Of a DNA stretch of 64,000 nucleotides, positions 33,287 through 43,400 are shown in pieces (positions within the stretch are counted from its first letter, which is position 1; every line of letters begins with the position of its first letter). The stretch is from Bremia lactucae (Eukaryota > Oomycota > Peronosporomycetes > Peronosporales > Peronosporaceae): contig NC_090614.1 in assembly GCF_004359215.1 (NCBI RefSeq), positions 3,670,716 to 3,734,715 on the forward strand. Reading direction: 5' to 3'. The notes below the pieces were generated by a model. It saw nothing but the letters and a program-made list of their open reading frames with translations, had not been told where the DNA came from and made no database searches. Position numbers and translations under genes: made by a program.

Positions 33287-36200
33287 ATGGGCCGCATCGC
33301 GCGACTCGAGCTGGAAAATTTCAAGTCCTACGGCGAATACCACGTCATTGGACCGTTTCACCGCTTTACAGCCGTTGTCGGTCCCAATGGAAGCGGCAAG
33401 AGCAACCTCATGGATGCCATCTCGTTTGTCTTGGGCGTTCACTCGCGTCAGCTGCGTTCGATCCAATTACGCGACTTGATCCACCGTGCACCCCACGATG
33501 TGGATACAAACGAACGCTCCGCCTTTGTGACGCTCGTATACGAGCTTGGTGCGGACGAAAAGCCTCCTTCCAAGTCCCAAGCCGCACAAACTCTACAAAA
33601 AGAGGTCAAATTTACACGTTTAATTTCGGAAAAAGGAGTTGGTTCGTACCGACTTGACGGCCACGACGTGAGTTCCGAGACGTATCAGAATCAGCTCAAA
33701 GAGATTGGTATTTTAGTTAAAGCACGCAATTTTCTTGTCTTTCAAGGCGACGTCGAGTCCATTGCAAGCAAAAGCCCGTTAGAGCTCACGAAATTGTTTG
33801 AGCAAATTTCCATGTCGGATGAATACAAGAGTTCGTATGAAAAGCTCGCTATTGAAAAGGATACTGCAGAAGAAAACACGATCTTTGCGTACAAGCGAAA
33901 GAAGGGCCTTGTGGCGGAAAAGCGGCTCGTGAAGGAGCAAAAGGAAGAAGCCGAGCAGTTTCGACTAAAGTTGCAGGCCATGGTAGGTTGGAATTAAAGT
34001 TGCTTGAAGAGTTGGTTATCTGTTGCTGAAAAAGTGCTTATGTTGCTTGTAGAATGACTTGCGTGTGGAACACTATTTATGGCAATTGTTTCAAGTGTAT
34101 GATGATATGAAACAACGGCAGGAAACAGTGCGGCAATATCAAGAGACTGGACGTGAATGTGTGGAAAAGGAAGCGGTTGTGGCCGAGATGTACCAAGCGA
34201 AGAAGAAAGAGCTGATTACGACTCTACGCGATGTAAAAGGGAATCGCAAAGTGCTACAAGATCTTCAAAGTGAGATGGAAGACATGCAACCACAAGTCAT
34301 TCGTCTTCGTGAACAAATGCAGTATGTTCAACGAAAACAAACCGAGTCAAAAGCCACCGAGGAGACGATGAAGCAACGTTTTGAAGGCAAATCGGCCGAA
34401 ATTGAAGCGCTAAAGAAAGATTTACAAGAGCTTGAGCAAGCAAAAGCAGAGCTCGATGCTAATCAAATGCGTGAGAGCAACAAACGCGAAGCTCAGGGCG
34501 CGCTTGTATTGGAAGGATCGCGACTTGAAGAGTATCATCGGATTAAAGAATCAGTGCAGATCAAGACAGCATTGCTTCGAAATGAATTGGAATCGATCGT
34601 ACGCCAGCAGAATGCCGATCAGAGTCAAGTTGAGACCCTTGGTCAAGAACGTCTGGAGAATACCAAGATGATTGACATGCTTACAGACGATTTAAAGCAA
34701 GCGGACGAGCGTATACAAAGCATGCAGCGAGTCATTGCAGAGACTGAACGCGACATTGCAGAAGCCGAGGCGAGTGTACAGACAGCAGACGTGGAAAAAC
34801 AGACTGAAGTCGTGAAGAAAGAAAAGCTTACCAAGCAATTGGACCACGTGAGCAATAAGTTGCGGGATTTAAATGACAATAAGCGACAGTCACAGGCAGA
34901 AGCGAAACGAGCGGATACACTCGAGACACTCAAGCGGTTGTACCCTGGAGTTCGTGGTCGTCTCGTCGAACTATGCAAGCCCATTCAACGTAAATACAAT
35001 ATGGCTGTAACTGTCGCAACAGGAAAACACATGGAGGCTATTGTCGTGAATGATTATCGAACTGGTCAAGACTGTATCCAGTACCTTCGGGATTCGCGGG
35101 CTGGGAGTGCGCAGTTTATTCCGTTGGACAAGATTCGTGTTAAACCGATTAACGAACGTTTCCGTGGCTTAGGACACAATATTAAAATGGTCGTGGATGT
35201 GATTGAGTGCGACGCCGAGATTGAACCTGCGCTACACTATGCGGTTGGCGATACCGTTGTTTGTGACTCGATTGACGTGGCTCGGGACATTTGTTTTCGT
35301 CAGAATGAAAAGGTCAAAGCCGTCACGTTAAATGGCATGGTTGTGAGTAAGAATGGAAGTATGACGGGAGGAAAAACCCAGAACGATCTGCGTCGAGCGG
35401 GGCGATGGGACGAGAAGGAGGTCGTAGCTTTACAACAAGAAAAAGAGGAATTAATCGATACGATTCGCGCCATGGAGCGCCATGGTGCTTCGTACGCAAA
35501 GCAACAGACGCTACGCACGCATTTGGAAGGACTAACGAGTCGATTGACGCATGCTAAAGCGGATTTGGTGATTACGGAGACCAAGAGGCCGAAGATACAA
35601 GTTCGCATGGAGAATGCTACAAAACGGGTCAATGAAGTCATTGAGCCCGAGCTTAGCAAATATGAGGCGGCTGTGGCTTCTCGCAAGATTAAGATTGATG
35701 CGTTGCAGGATCAAATTCACAGCGTGGAAGACGAAATGTTTGCCGAATTTAGCGAAGAAGTTGGCGTTGACAGTATTCGTGTGTATGAGGAACGCGTGCT
35801 GAAAAGACATCATAAAGCCATTGAGATGCGACGCAAAATTACGGAACATGAAGCAAAACTACGTGCCCAGGTGAGCATGAACTGTTTGAATGAATGTGGC
35901 TATATGTTGGGTATTGCTTACGCATCGTGTGTGTAATTGGAGCACTTTAGGTTGATTATTTGCAGTCGCAAGACTTTCAGAAGCCGATGCTTGCAGCAAA
36001 GGATCGAGCACTTCAAGAAGCGCAGCATTTAAAGCAGCTCGGTGAAGAAGAAGCTGGTTTAATGAAGAGAATTGCGGCTTTACGCAAGGAACGGAGTGCG
36101 CAAGAGGAAGTGCGTCAACACGTTTCGACGAAAGTAAACGAGCTTGAAAAAGAATTGCAAGAGATCAATTTGAAAAAAACAAAGTACGAGGAGCGATTAG

Positions 36201-37147
36201 GCAAGATTAAGCGACGCATAGCAGCTGAAGAAGCGGTGCTTGAGCGCTTAAAAGACCACAAGAAGGAAGTTTTCAAACGTGCAGCGCTCGACCACGTCAA
36301 ACTGCCGACGATTGCGAGCGATTCCGGCACCAAGGATGTGGAAATGGAAGACGTGAGTGAATCAACAAGTCTCGAGAATTCCGACCTATTACTTGGCAAT
36401 GAAGCTGCAAATCAAGAAGTGGATTTTTCATCCCTTCCGGACGCGCATGTCGTGGTCGATGATAAGGAATTTGACACGATGAATGCCGCGTATGAAAAGC
36501 GAATTGCAGCGTTAGTGTCCGAGCTCGAACAGATGCAACCAAACATGCGCGCGCTGGACAAGTTTGATGCGATACAAAGTCGTATTGGTAAAGAAGAAGA
36601 AGAACTCGATCGGATCAAGCAACAGGCTTTGGCTACAGCCACTAAGTTTGAAGAAGTCAAACAAGCTCGACACAATCGTTTCATGGAAGCATTTAATCAC
36701 ATTTCTGGCGTAATTAATGCCACGTACAAGCAGCTGACGATGAGTACGAAACACCCGCTAGGAGGCACAGCGTATTTAAATCTAGAAAATACGGAAGAGC
36801 CGTATTTGACCGGCATGAAGTACAATGCCATGCCTCCAATGAAGCGATTTCGTGAGATGGAAGAATTGTCTGGGGGGGAGAAAACTGTGGCCGCTCTTGC
36901 GCTCTTATTTGCCATTCACAATTATCGACCGTCTCCTTTTTTCGTGCTTGATGAAGTCGATGCAGCTCTTGACAATGTCAATGTGAACAAAGTGTCGACG
37001 TACATTGCCAAGTGCAATTTCCAATGCCTTGTGATTTCTTTGAAAGATTCGTTTTATGAGAAAGCAGACGCATTGGTGGGGATTTGCAAGGACATTCACT
37101 TGCAGCAATCCAAGTCCATGACGCTTGATCTGACGACGTTTAACTAA
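33287..37147 (+). CDS. SMC1: Cohesin subunit SMC1, three exons
   Basis: Exons 33287-33982, 34053-35870 and 35966-37147, with GT-AG introns of 70 and 95 bp, give 1231 residues, almost the length of human SMC1A (1233). The N-terminus has MGRIARLELENFKSYGEYHV and the Walker A motif GPNGSGKSN. Long coiled coils flank a hinge around 515-650 (LYPGVRGRLVELCKPIQRKY ... SMTGGKTQNDL). The C-terminal head carries the ABC signature LSGGEKTVAALALLFAIHNY and Walker B FFVLDEVDAALDN. SMC1 pairs with SMC3 and a kleisin to hold sister chromatids together and extrude loops. All ATPase motifs are intact. The first intron falls just after the N-terminal head. The pairing of exon ends keeps the coiled-coil frame open without a stop. 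Confidence 0.95.
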
Positions 37148-37315
37148 CTGTGACTTTTTATTGCGTTTATTTTAGTGACTTTGTGTGTTATTTTGATCGA
37201 GGATTGCATTTCTTTTAATGTAGCCATCTTCTTTAGCTTACAGTTATAGAGCATATTTGGTTTTAATGATTTAGAACGTATGTTATTCAAGCGAAAATTA
37301 TATAAAACTACGTAA

Positions 37316-38424
37316 TTATTTGCGTTGCTTCGAGGCTCGGCGTCGAATTTCATCCCACGTCGTGGATTTCGCGGGAGCATCTGGTTCGGCAGAACTGCCA
37401 AAGAAATAATCATCTTCTTCATGAAGTATAGGGGGCATTTCTTGATCGGATCGTGGGCGGCCAGACTCGTGCGAGAATTGCGTGTACGAATCACGAGATA
37501 GAGGAGCATCACGGTCGTGGTATTCCGAATTATCATCTGAAGGCGACTTTGCACCAAAGAAAAATGGTGAGCGAGTTCCCGAGTCTTGATGCTCTTTTAA
37601 ATTGTCGTGGTCTTGACCACTGGAATCTTTTGCTTTTCGAGGTAAGTCCAGCCCAATAATTGGAGGTACACTACTAGGAGTCGCATTATCAAATTGACGA
37701 GGAGTAGATGAAATAGTCTTTGCTGTTTTGGAGTCAAACCCCGTAGGTGCGTTTGAGTCCTGCTCCCACGTATCACTGCAAATTATGAAATATTAGTAAT
37801 CGTGTCAGCTATTAAATTATTATTTTTTTAAACGTACGCGTGAGCTGCTGAACGCTCAAATTTCTCATTTAATTCCTTCACAAATGAATTGTTTGGAATT
37901 TTTGTCTGCAAACTAGCAATATTCAAAACAATTGCTAATCTTTCTACAATTTCCGGTTTCTCTTATAATTTTGCTTACATGGTCCGTGCTCGAGCTGCAA
38001 ATGGTGACTTGTCCGTTGGGAGCATTAAAAGGTCCGAGAATAAGTTTTGACGGATGCTTATGATGCCGTAGGAAGCGCCAAATACGCCACCAGCTACCAA
38101 AGCAACGATTCAGTGAATACTTTACTTTATAAAAATTATCTCTGCTTACACATCATAGCGAAGATACAGGCCACTCTTTTCTGATTTTTCGAAATTTTCC
38201 AAAGCCCCGCCATTATCGAGGAGCCACAAATCATACCAACCGCGGCGCGGCGACGGCCCATTTTTGCGTAGTGAGCCAAAATCTCCAGCTCTGCCTCCGT
38301 CCTAAAAAGTGGCAGCGTAAAGAAGATGTCATGATGAAGGCATTTGAGCTACGTACTTGCCGATAAAGGATGCATCCTTATCGTTAGCCATCTCAATGCT
38401 TAGCGTGCGGATGGCATCGTCCAT
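37316..38424 (-). CDS. Five-exon gene for a small protein with two hydrophobic segments (OCIA-like layout)
   Basis: I assemble five exons on the minus strand: 38424-38357, 38301-38150, 38093-37979, 37912-37838 and 37775-37316. All introns are GT-AG, 55-63 bp, and the joined frame is 289 residues. The N-terminus is short ([17 protein letters not shown]). Two hydrophobic, Gly-rich segments lie at about 42-58 ([16 protein letters not shown]) and 65-88 ([18 protein letters not shown]), followed by a Ser/Asp-rich disordered half and a basic end ([15 protein letters not shown]). The paired membrane segments, the later [10 protein letters not shown] stretch and a C-terminal DEIRRR resemble OCIA-domain proteins of mitochondria and endosomes, but the match is weak and the family is uncertain. 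Phase-consistent splicing in five steps makes a real gene very likely. Confidence 0.75.
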
Positions 38425-38542
38425 GATCACCGTGTACAATAATATCTTAGCTAATTTCGTCGATTGATTGGACTAAATGGGAACGTATCGACGAATCAAT
38501 GATCGAGAAGAATATATATTTTCTTGTTCAAATAAAACTTTA

Positions 38543-38980
38543 TTACTTATTGCAAGTCAATATTCCTTCGTCCGTCAACCGTTTGATAATTTGCTTTTCA
38601 ACAAATGCCGAGAGCTCCGGGATGTGATCTGGCAATTGACAGGACACGAAGCACTGCCGTCCCGTTCGTCTCGCGAGCCGTTGTGCAATCTGTTGCTCCT
38701 CCATCTCCGGGGCCCCCAAAATAGATGTGACGAGTGGCATTGGGCTATAGCGCGTACTGATAGCCGTTGATAGCGACCTGCACTATCACGCTTAGAATAG
38801 TAAGAATACTACAGACCGATACAGTACGCACCCAAGGCAAGGCTTGTCTGTGGCCGATCCCATCCATACGAAGATGCAATTGCTAAGCAGCCAGAGCTGC
38901 ACCACATAATCTTGGTCCAATAGCGTCCCAGGCATGTCGATTATTCGCATCTCCGCGACGTCATGCTCATGCAGTTCCAT
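38543..38980 (-). CDS. PSMG4: Proteasome assembly chaperone 4, two exons
   Basis: Exon 1 is 38980-38832 and exon 2 is 38777-38543, with a 54-bp GT-AG intron, giving 127 residues (human PSMG4 is 123). Conserved blocks are NCIFVWMGSATDKPCLGSLS, AISTRYSPMPLVTSILG, QQIAQRLARRTGRQCFVSCQ and FVEKQIIKRL. The start is the ATG at 38980; upstream the frame extends only to a TTG. In animals PSMG4 acts with PSMG3 as a chaperone for early alpha-ring assembly of the 20S proteasome. It is divergent from SMNDC1 with 149 bp between start codons. The small size and sequence drift of the family leave a little doubt, but the VWMG and LAR-TG-Q-FVS blocks fit well. Confidence 0.85.
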
Positions 38981-39129
38981 ATTTTTGTCTGTGGTAATCA
39001 ATGAAAATTTACATAATTTGTGTGACGATAGTACTTAAATAGCGTACTTATCCGATTTGTTTTGATTAAGTATTCGTTTTATCCAATCAGAACGAGTACA
39101 CGTCAGTCGAGGGTTTCTTAGTTTTCCAC
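38981..39129. promoter_or_regulatory. Bidirectional promoter between PSMG4 and SMNDC1
   Basis: The start codons of two divergent genes are 149 bp apart. The interval is AT-rich and has a CCAAT box at 39083-39087 on the plus strand (context ATCCAATCAG), a classical NF-Y-type element. No TATA box is clear on either side. Shared control of both genes is an inference from spacing. Confidence 0.55.
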
Positions 39130-40317
39130 ATGTCTGCCGACGCAAGTCTAGAAGAGCTCGAGGCGCGACTCGTGACGTTCACGGAGCAGCTGCAGAACAT
39201 CCACGAGCTCCTACAGAGTGAACCAGATAATGCTGAGTATCTAGGCATCGCCAAGGACCTCGTAGAAGTGATTCAGCTTACCAAGGAGACGGTGCGGCAA
39301 TTGCGGTGTAACTAATGCCTAATGGAATTACATATATAGCTAATTTGTAGCATGTTATATAATTTGTAGATCGATTTAAAATTACACGCTGCGTCCTTCC
39401 CCAAGGTAGTTCAGGAACCTCAAGAGCCAATTCCACTCGGTACGACCAATTATGCTATTAATTACGCAAAAAGAAAACATTTATCAAAATTATCGTATGA
39501 TTTAGAGCTAAAGTACGAACCGGGCTCCATGGTCGAAGCTCTTCAGCAAGGAGTATGGTATCCAGCTTACATCGACTCGGTGACACGCAATGGCAGCTAC
39601 AATCTAAAGTTTCTCGGCTTTCACACCACCGCAGAATTAAACGAAAATGCGCTGCGAGCAATTGAAATCGACCAAGTTGTCGAGCTACCGGTTAAAGAAG
39701 CAATTACAGAAGGTTTTCACTGCCAGGCCAAATACTATGTAGATACCGTGGTGTACCCTTGCTCGATCACAAAAGTCACGGAATTGGGCTTTCAAGTGCT
39801 TTTTGATACCTACGGCAACTCGGAGGAGGTGCCGTATGAATATTTGAGACCAGCAGCTTCATCGCTGGATGCAGAGGTAGGCACTGGTGATCCACAAGCT
39901 AGCACGACTAACGCAGATGATGGTGCTAGCGCAAGTAATAGTACTGAAGCTGCACCGAAAGTCGCCCCTGCGGTACTTTTCAAGCCCATTAAAATCCCCG
40001 AAAATCTTCAAATCTTGCCTTCTGATACAGAAGCCGAGAAAGAGCGGAAGCGCAAACGCTTGCGTGCGATCAAGAGCCTCAATCGCCATAAAAATATTGA
40101 CAATGAACGCAATCTCAAGCAACACGGCTGGAAATCGTTTCAATTTAAAGCCAAGAAAAAAGGCTTGAAACAAGGCGTCAGTGGCGTGCTATCGAAGCGC
40201 GGCTCGAGCATGTTTGCGTCACCGGATACTGTGCAAGGACGTGTAGGCGTCGTGGGGAGTGGTCAAGGCATGACAAGCTTCCAGGACACACGGAGTAAGA
40301 AGCCCAAGCCGAGTTAA
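39130..40317 (+). CDS. SMNDC1: Survival-motor-neuron domain protein, splicing factor SPF30
   Basis: Three exons, 39130-39291, 39406-39439 and 39506-40317, give 335 residues. The 34-nt second exon (VVQEPQEPIPL) is required to join the N-terminal helix LGIAKDLVEVIQLTKET to LKYEPGSMVEALQQGVWYPA in frame. A donor used 4 codons further on would meet a stop. A Tudor domain is split over two similar halves, VWYPAYIDSVTRNGSYNLKF and CQAKYYVDTVVYPCSITKV...FDTYGNSEEVPYEYL. The C-terminal region has the SPF30 pattern: basic KERKRKRLRAIKSLNRHK, GWKSFQ, and SMFASPDTVQGRVGVVGSGQ. SPF30 binds symmetrically dimethylated arginine on Sm proteins and is needed to assemble the mature spliceosome. Nuclear location is expected. 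Confidence 0.9.
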
Positions 40318-40467
40318 CGAGACCAAAGGTAGGCGAGATGGCCATATTGCGCCTTGGTACCATTTACCAGTCATTCTTATAATGATGCACGTAAACGTGA
40401 GCTGTGTCAAAAGTCTTTCAAGTATTTTGTCAATTCGTTCGTGTGTTCCGTTGTAGTGCGCTTAGTT

Positions 40468-43400
40468 TCATTGACATTCTCGGCCATGTTGTGAGTACTG
40501 CCTTGCTGGTGAAGTCAAACTGCTTTCTCTACTTGGGCTGCTGGCTATGGAAGCATTCGATCCAGTACGTAACTTCTTGGTTCTCGCGTTATCCGCTGTC
40601 TCGAGAGGTTCTAATTCACTCCACCCGTGACCTCCTGAGCTCCCACTTGTCACCCTTCCTCCACGAGATGCAGTCAGAATCGTTTTCACAGGCAGCGTCG
40701 GCAGCAATTGCGACGCATTGAGTGGCAAGACTTCATCATCAAATGGCAGCTGCATCTCGGTGGTATCCGAGTTTGTACCTAACATTGAAGCCGAGGAACC
40801 GGAAGACATGAGAGCGATAGCACTAAGATTACTGTGGTCTTGGCATCGACGCTTTTGGCGCCGTTCTCGAGCTTCTTCCTCTTGTTGCGCTCTCAAGTGG
40901 TTGGTCAATTGCTCCATGCTCTGCTCGTAGCCCAACGTGACGTTAAAGTGGTGCACCATACTCCGTGAAAACGTATAGCGCTTGGCAAGATCGACTTTAT
41001 GAAGCGACAATAGAATCGGGACTAAAAGTTTGCCACGATCTTCAGCAAATGCGATTTGATCAGCTAGCAAGTCGCAATTCGCTGATAGAGGTGACAGCAC
41101 GACAATCACCGCCGAGCAGGCTAGAATGGCATCTTTCGCAGCAAGTTGTCGCATCTGAACAGGAAGGGGAAGCACGGGGTGCTCTAGGCCACTACACTCT
41201 ATGCTTTCACCTGAAGTCTCGATCTTCCCGTGCTCTTGAGGAAAATGCGTCTGTTGTACTGCTGGCACGGTCTCGTCCACGACACAGCGGATTCCTTCCT
41301 TCCGCATAGTCTTAAGCAAGCGTCGACAGAACGACAGATGAAAATCGCCATGGATAATGAATACAAACGAGTCCGTGGCTGTCGAGATAAAAGACGAAGC
41401 CAGCGACTCAATTCGGTCCTGTATCGGTGAATTCAGCAATCTTTGCGCCTCATTCACGTCTTCGGTGTGTTTCACGCCTGCGACGATTCGATTCATTTCT
41501 TTATCGTCGTCCGGAAAACACTCGCTGTCGTTGAAACAACTTCCTCGTCCATCCGTGTCATTCCCAGGTAGTTGAACTTGTTCTTGTTGCTGTGCTTGAC
41601 GCCGAGCGAGTCGCGCCCGATGTAATTCAATTTGATCTTGAATGCCATCTAGAAGCATCCGTAGACACTGGGAAAAGACCTCGTCGTCGTCGTGATCCAA
41701 CTTCATTTCGCCGGACGTGTTAATCACTTGGCTATTAAAATCGTGCTTTCCACTTGCGCCATCTTCATACGACTCGGTATCCTCGACTGTATGCGAACTA
41801 TTGCGATCCATCATCAACTCCTTGGCCCTGTCGTGCTCTCCTTCATCTCCTCCACAAGACTTTCGTGCACACTTTTCCATGTGCTTCACTGCGGGCCTGA
41901 AATCAATCACTTGACGAGTCCAGAGATAAACTTGTAATTCTTCCGAAATGTCCATGTCTTCGCATTGGATCGCCACGACAGGGATGTTTTGCATCTTTGC
42001 AAACGCAAGTTCTTTCATGCACCATTGCGATTCAGGGTAATCTTTTGTGAGCAAAGCCACGACAAGCGCACTGCTTTGGATTCCACGTGCAATCTCTTGA
42101 CGCCATACGGAACCGCCTGTGATACCCGTTGGACCCATCGTATCGATCCACGTCGTGATCCGCTGTTGTTCTAATGCATCGCGGAGTTTACGTGCTAATG
42201 GTGCATGCGCGTGGCTGTAGCTAATCATGACGTCACGCTGCCCTGCCTCTTTCTTCACTGCGAACCGCAGAGCGGGGGATTGAGCGCAGTCAATTGCTCG
42301 CTGCCCTAGGAAATTCACAGCCGTCAGACTTAATCCAGCACGTACAAACAATATTGCTGCAGTTTGATGGCGTCGGCGTAAAGCCACGTGAAGCGCCGAA
42401 TCGCCATTACTCGCACGTGTCGCGTGTAAATCGACTCCGTGAGTCAGCAAGAGCTGGAAAATACACGGATCTAACTCACGTGCAAGGGCCTTTTGTCCAC
42501 TCAACGTCGCGCCCAGATCGCCTCCTTCGTCCGCCGTCTCTTCCCAATCAACTTCGTCCACACATTCATCTCCAAACTTATTCTGCTTCCCTGCAACGGT
42601 CTTGCTGCCTCGCTTGATTGATGCACACGCACCAGCTGCACAGATACAAAGCAATGGATCTCCCTGCGCGTCCCGCAAATTCACGTCCGCGTTACTTGCT
42701 AACAGCGCTTCAACCGCACGCGTTCGGTTTAGCACACACGCCCACGCTAACGGCGTGCGTCCAAACACGTCCCGTGCATTCACATTCACCCCGTAGCGTA
42801 CAAGAAGTCGAATGATACGCGCATGGCCTCGCATTGCAGCCCAATGAAGTGGCGATCGTCGAAAACATCCAATGACTTGCTCCCCGAGAGTATCGGGATC
42901 AGCCCCGTGTTCCAGCAGAAATAAGACGTCGTGATGACGTCCCCCTGCACACGCATCATGCAAAGGAGTAAGCGCGACGTCGCCGCCGTATTTCTCCATC
43001 TGTCGTGCCACTGCCGCGTTTCCTGCGATTCGTGCGACTTCAAAAGCCGTAAGCAACAATCCATTCGCGTCTCCTGGCAAAGCAAGTGGATTCCCACCAG
43101 CATCAAGTAATAGCCGTGTACACTCTTTATTCACAGCCCAGTAGAGAGGTGGTGTCGCAAAACGAGGGTGCGTGGACACGGCCGACGCATCTGGTTGTGC
43201 CCCGTAGCGAAGCAATAGTAACGTGAGCTCCACGTGACCTAAAGTCACCGCGACATGAAGAGGAGATAACAACGTCGCTTGAAAGAGCCCCACTGGACCA
43301 AATGGATGCGACGCACTGGCTAATCCCGGTGCGACACCGCCATTACCAGTCCCACCTCCTAAAGACGCATTTGCAACTACCCCAGCACTTGATCGACGTA

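Noticed and set aside
37144..37557. 137-codon minus-strand frame after SMC1
   Set aside because: It overlaps, in another frame, the last exon of the five-exon gene, whose splicing and composition are much better supported.
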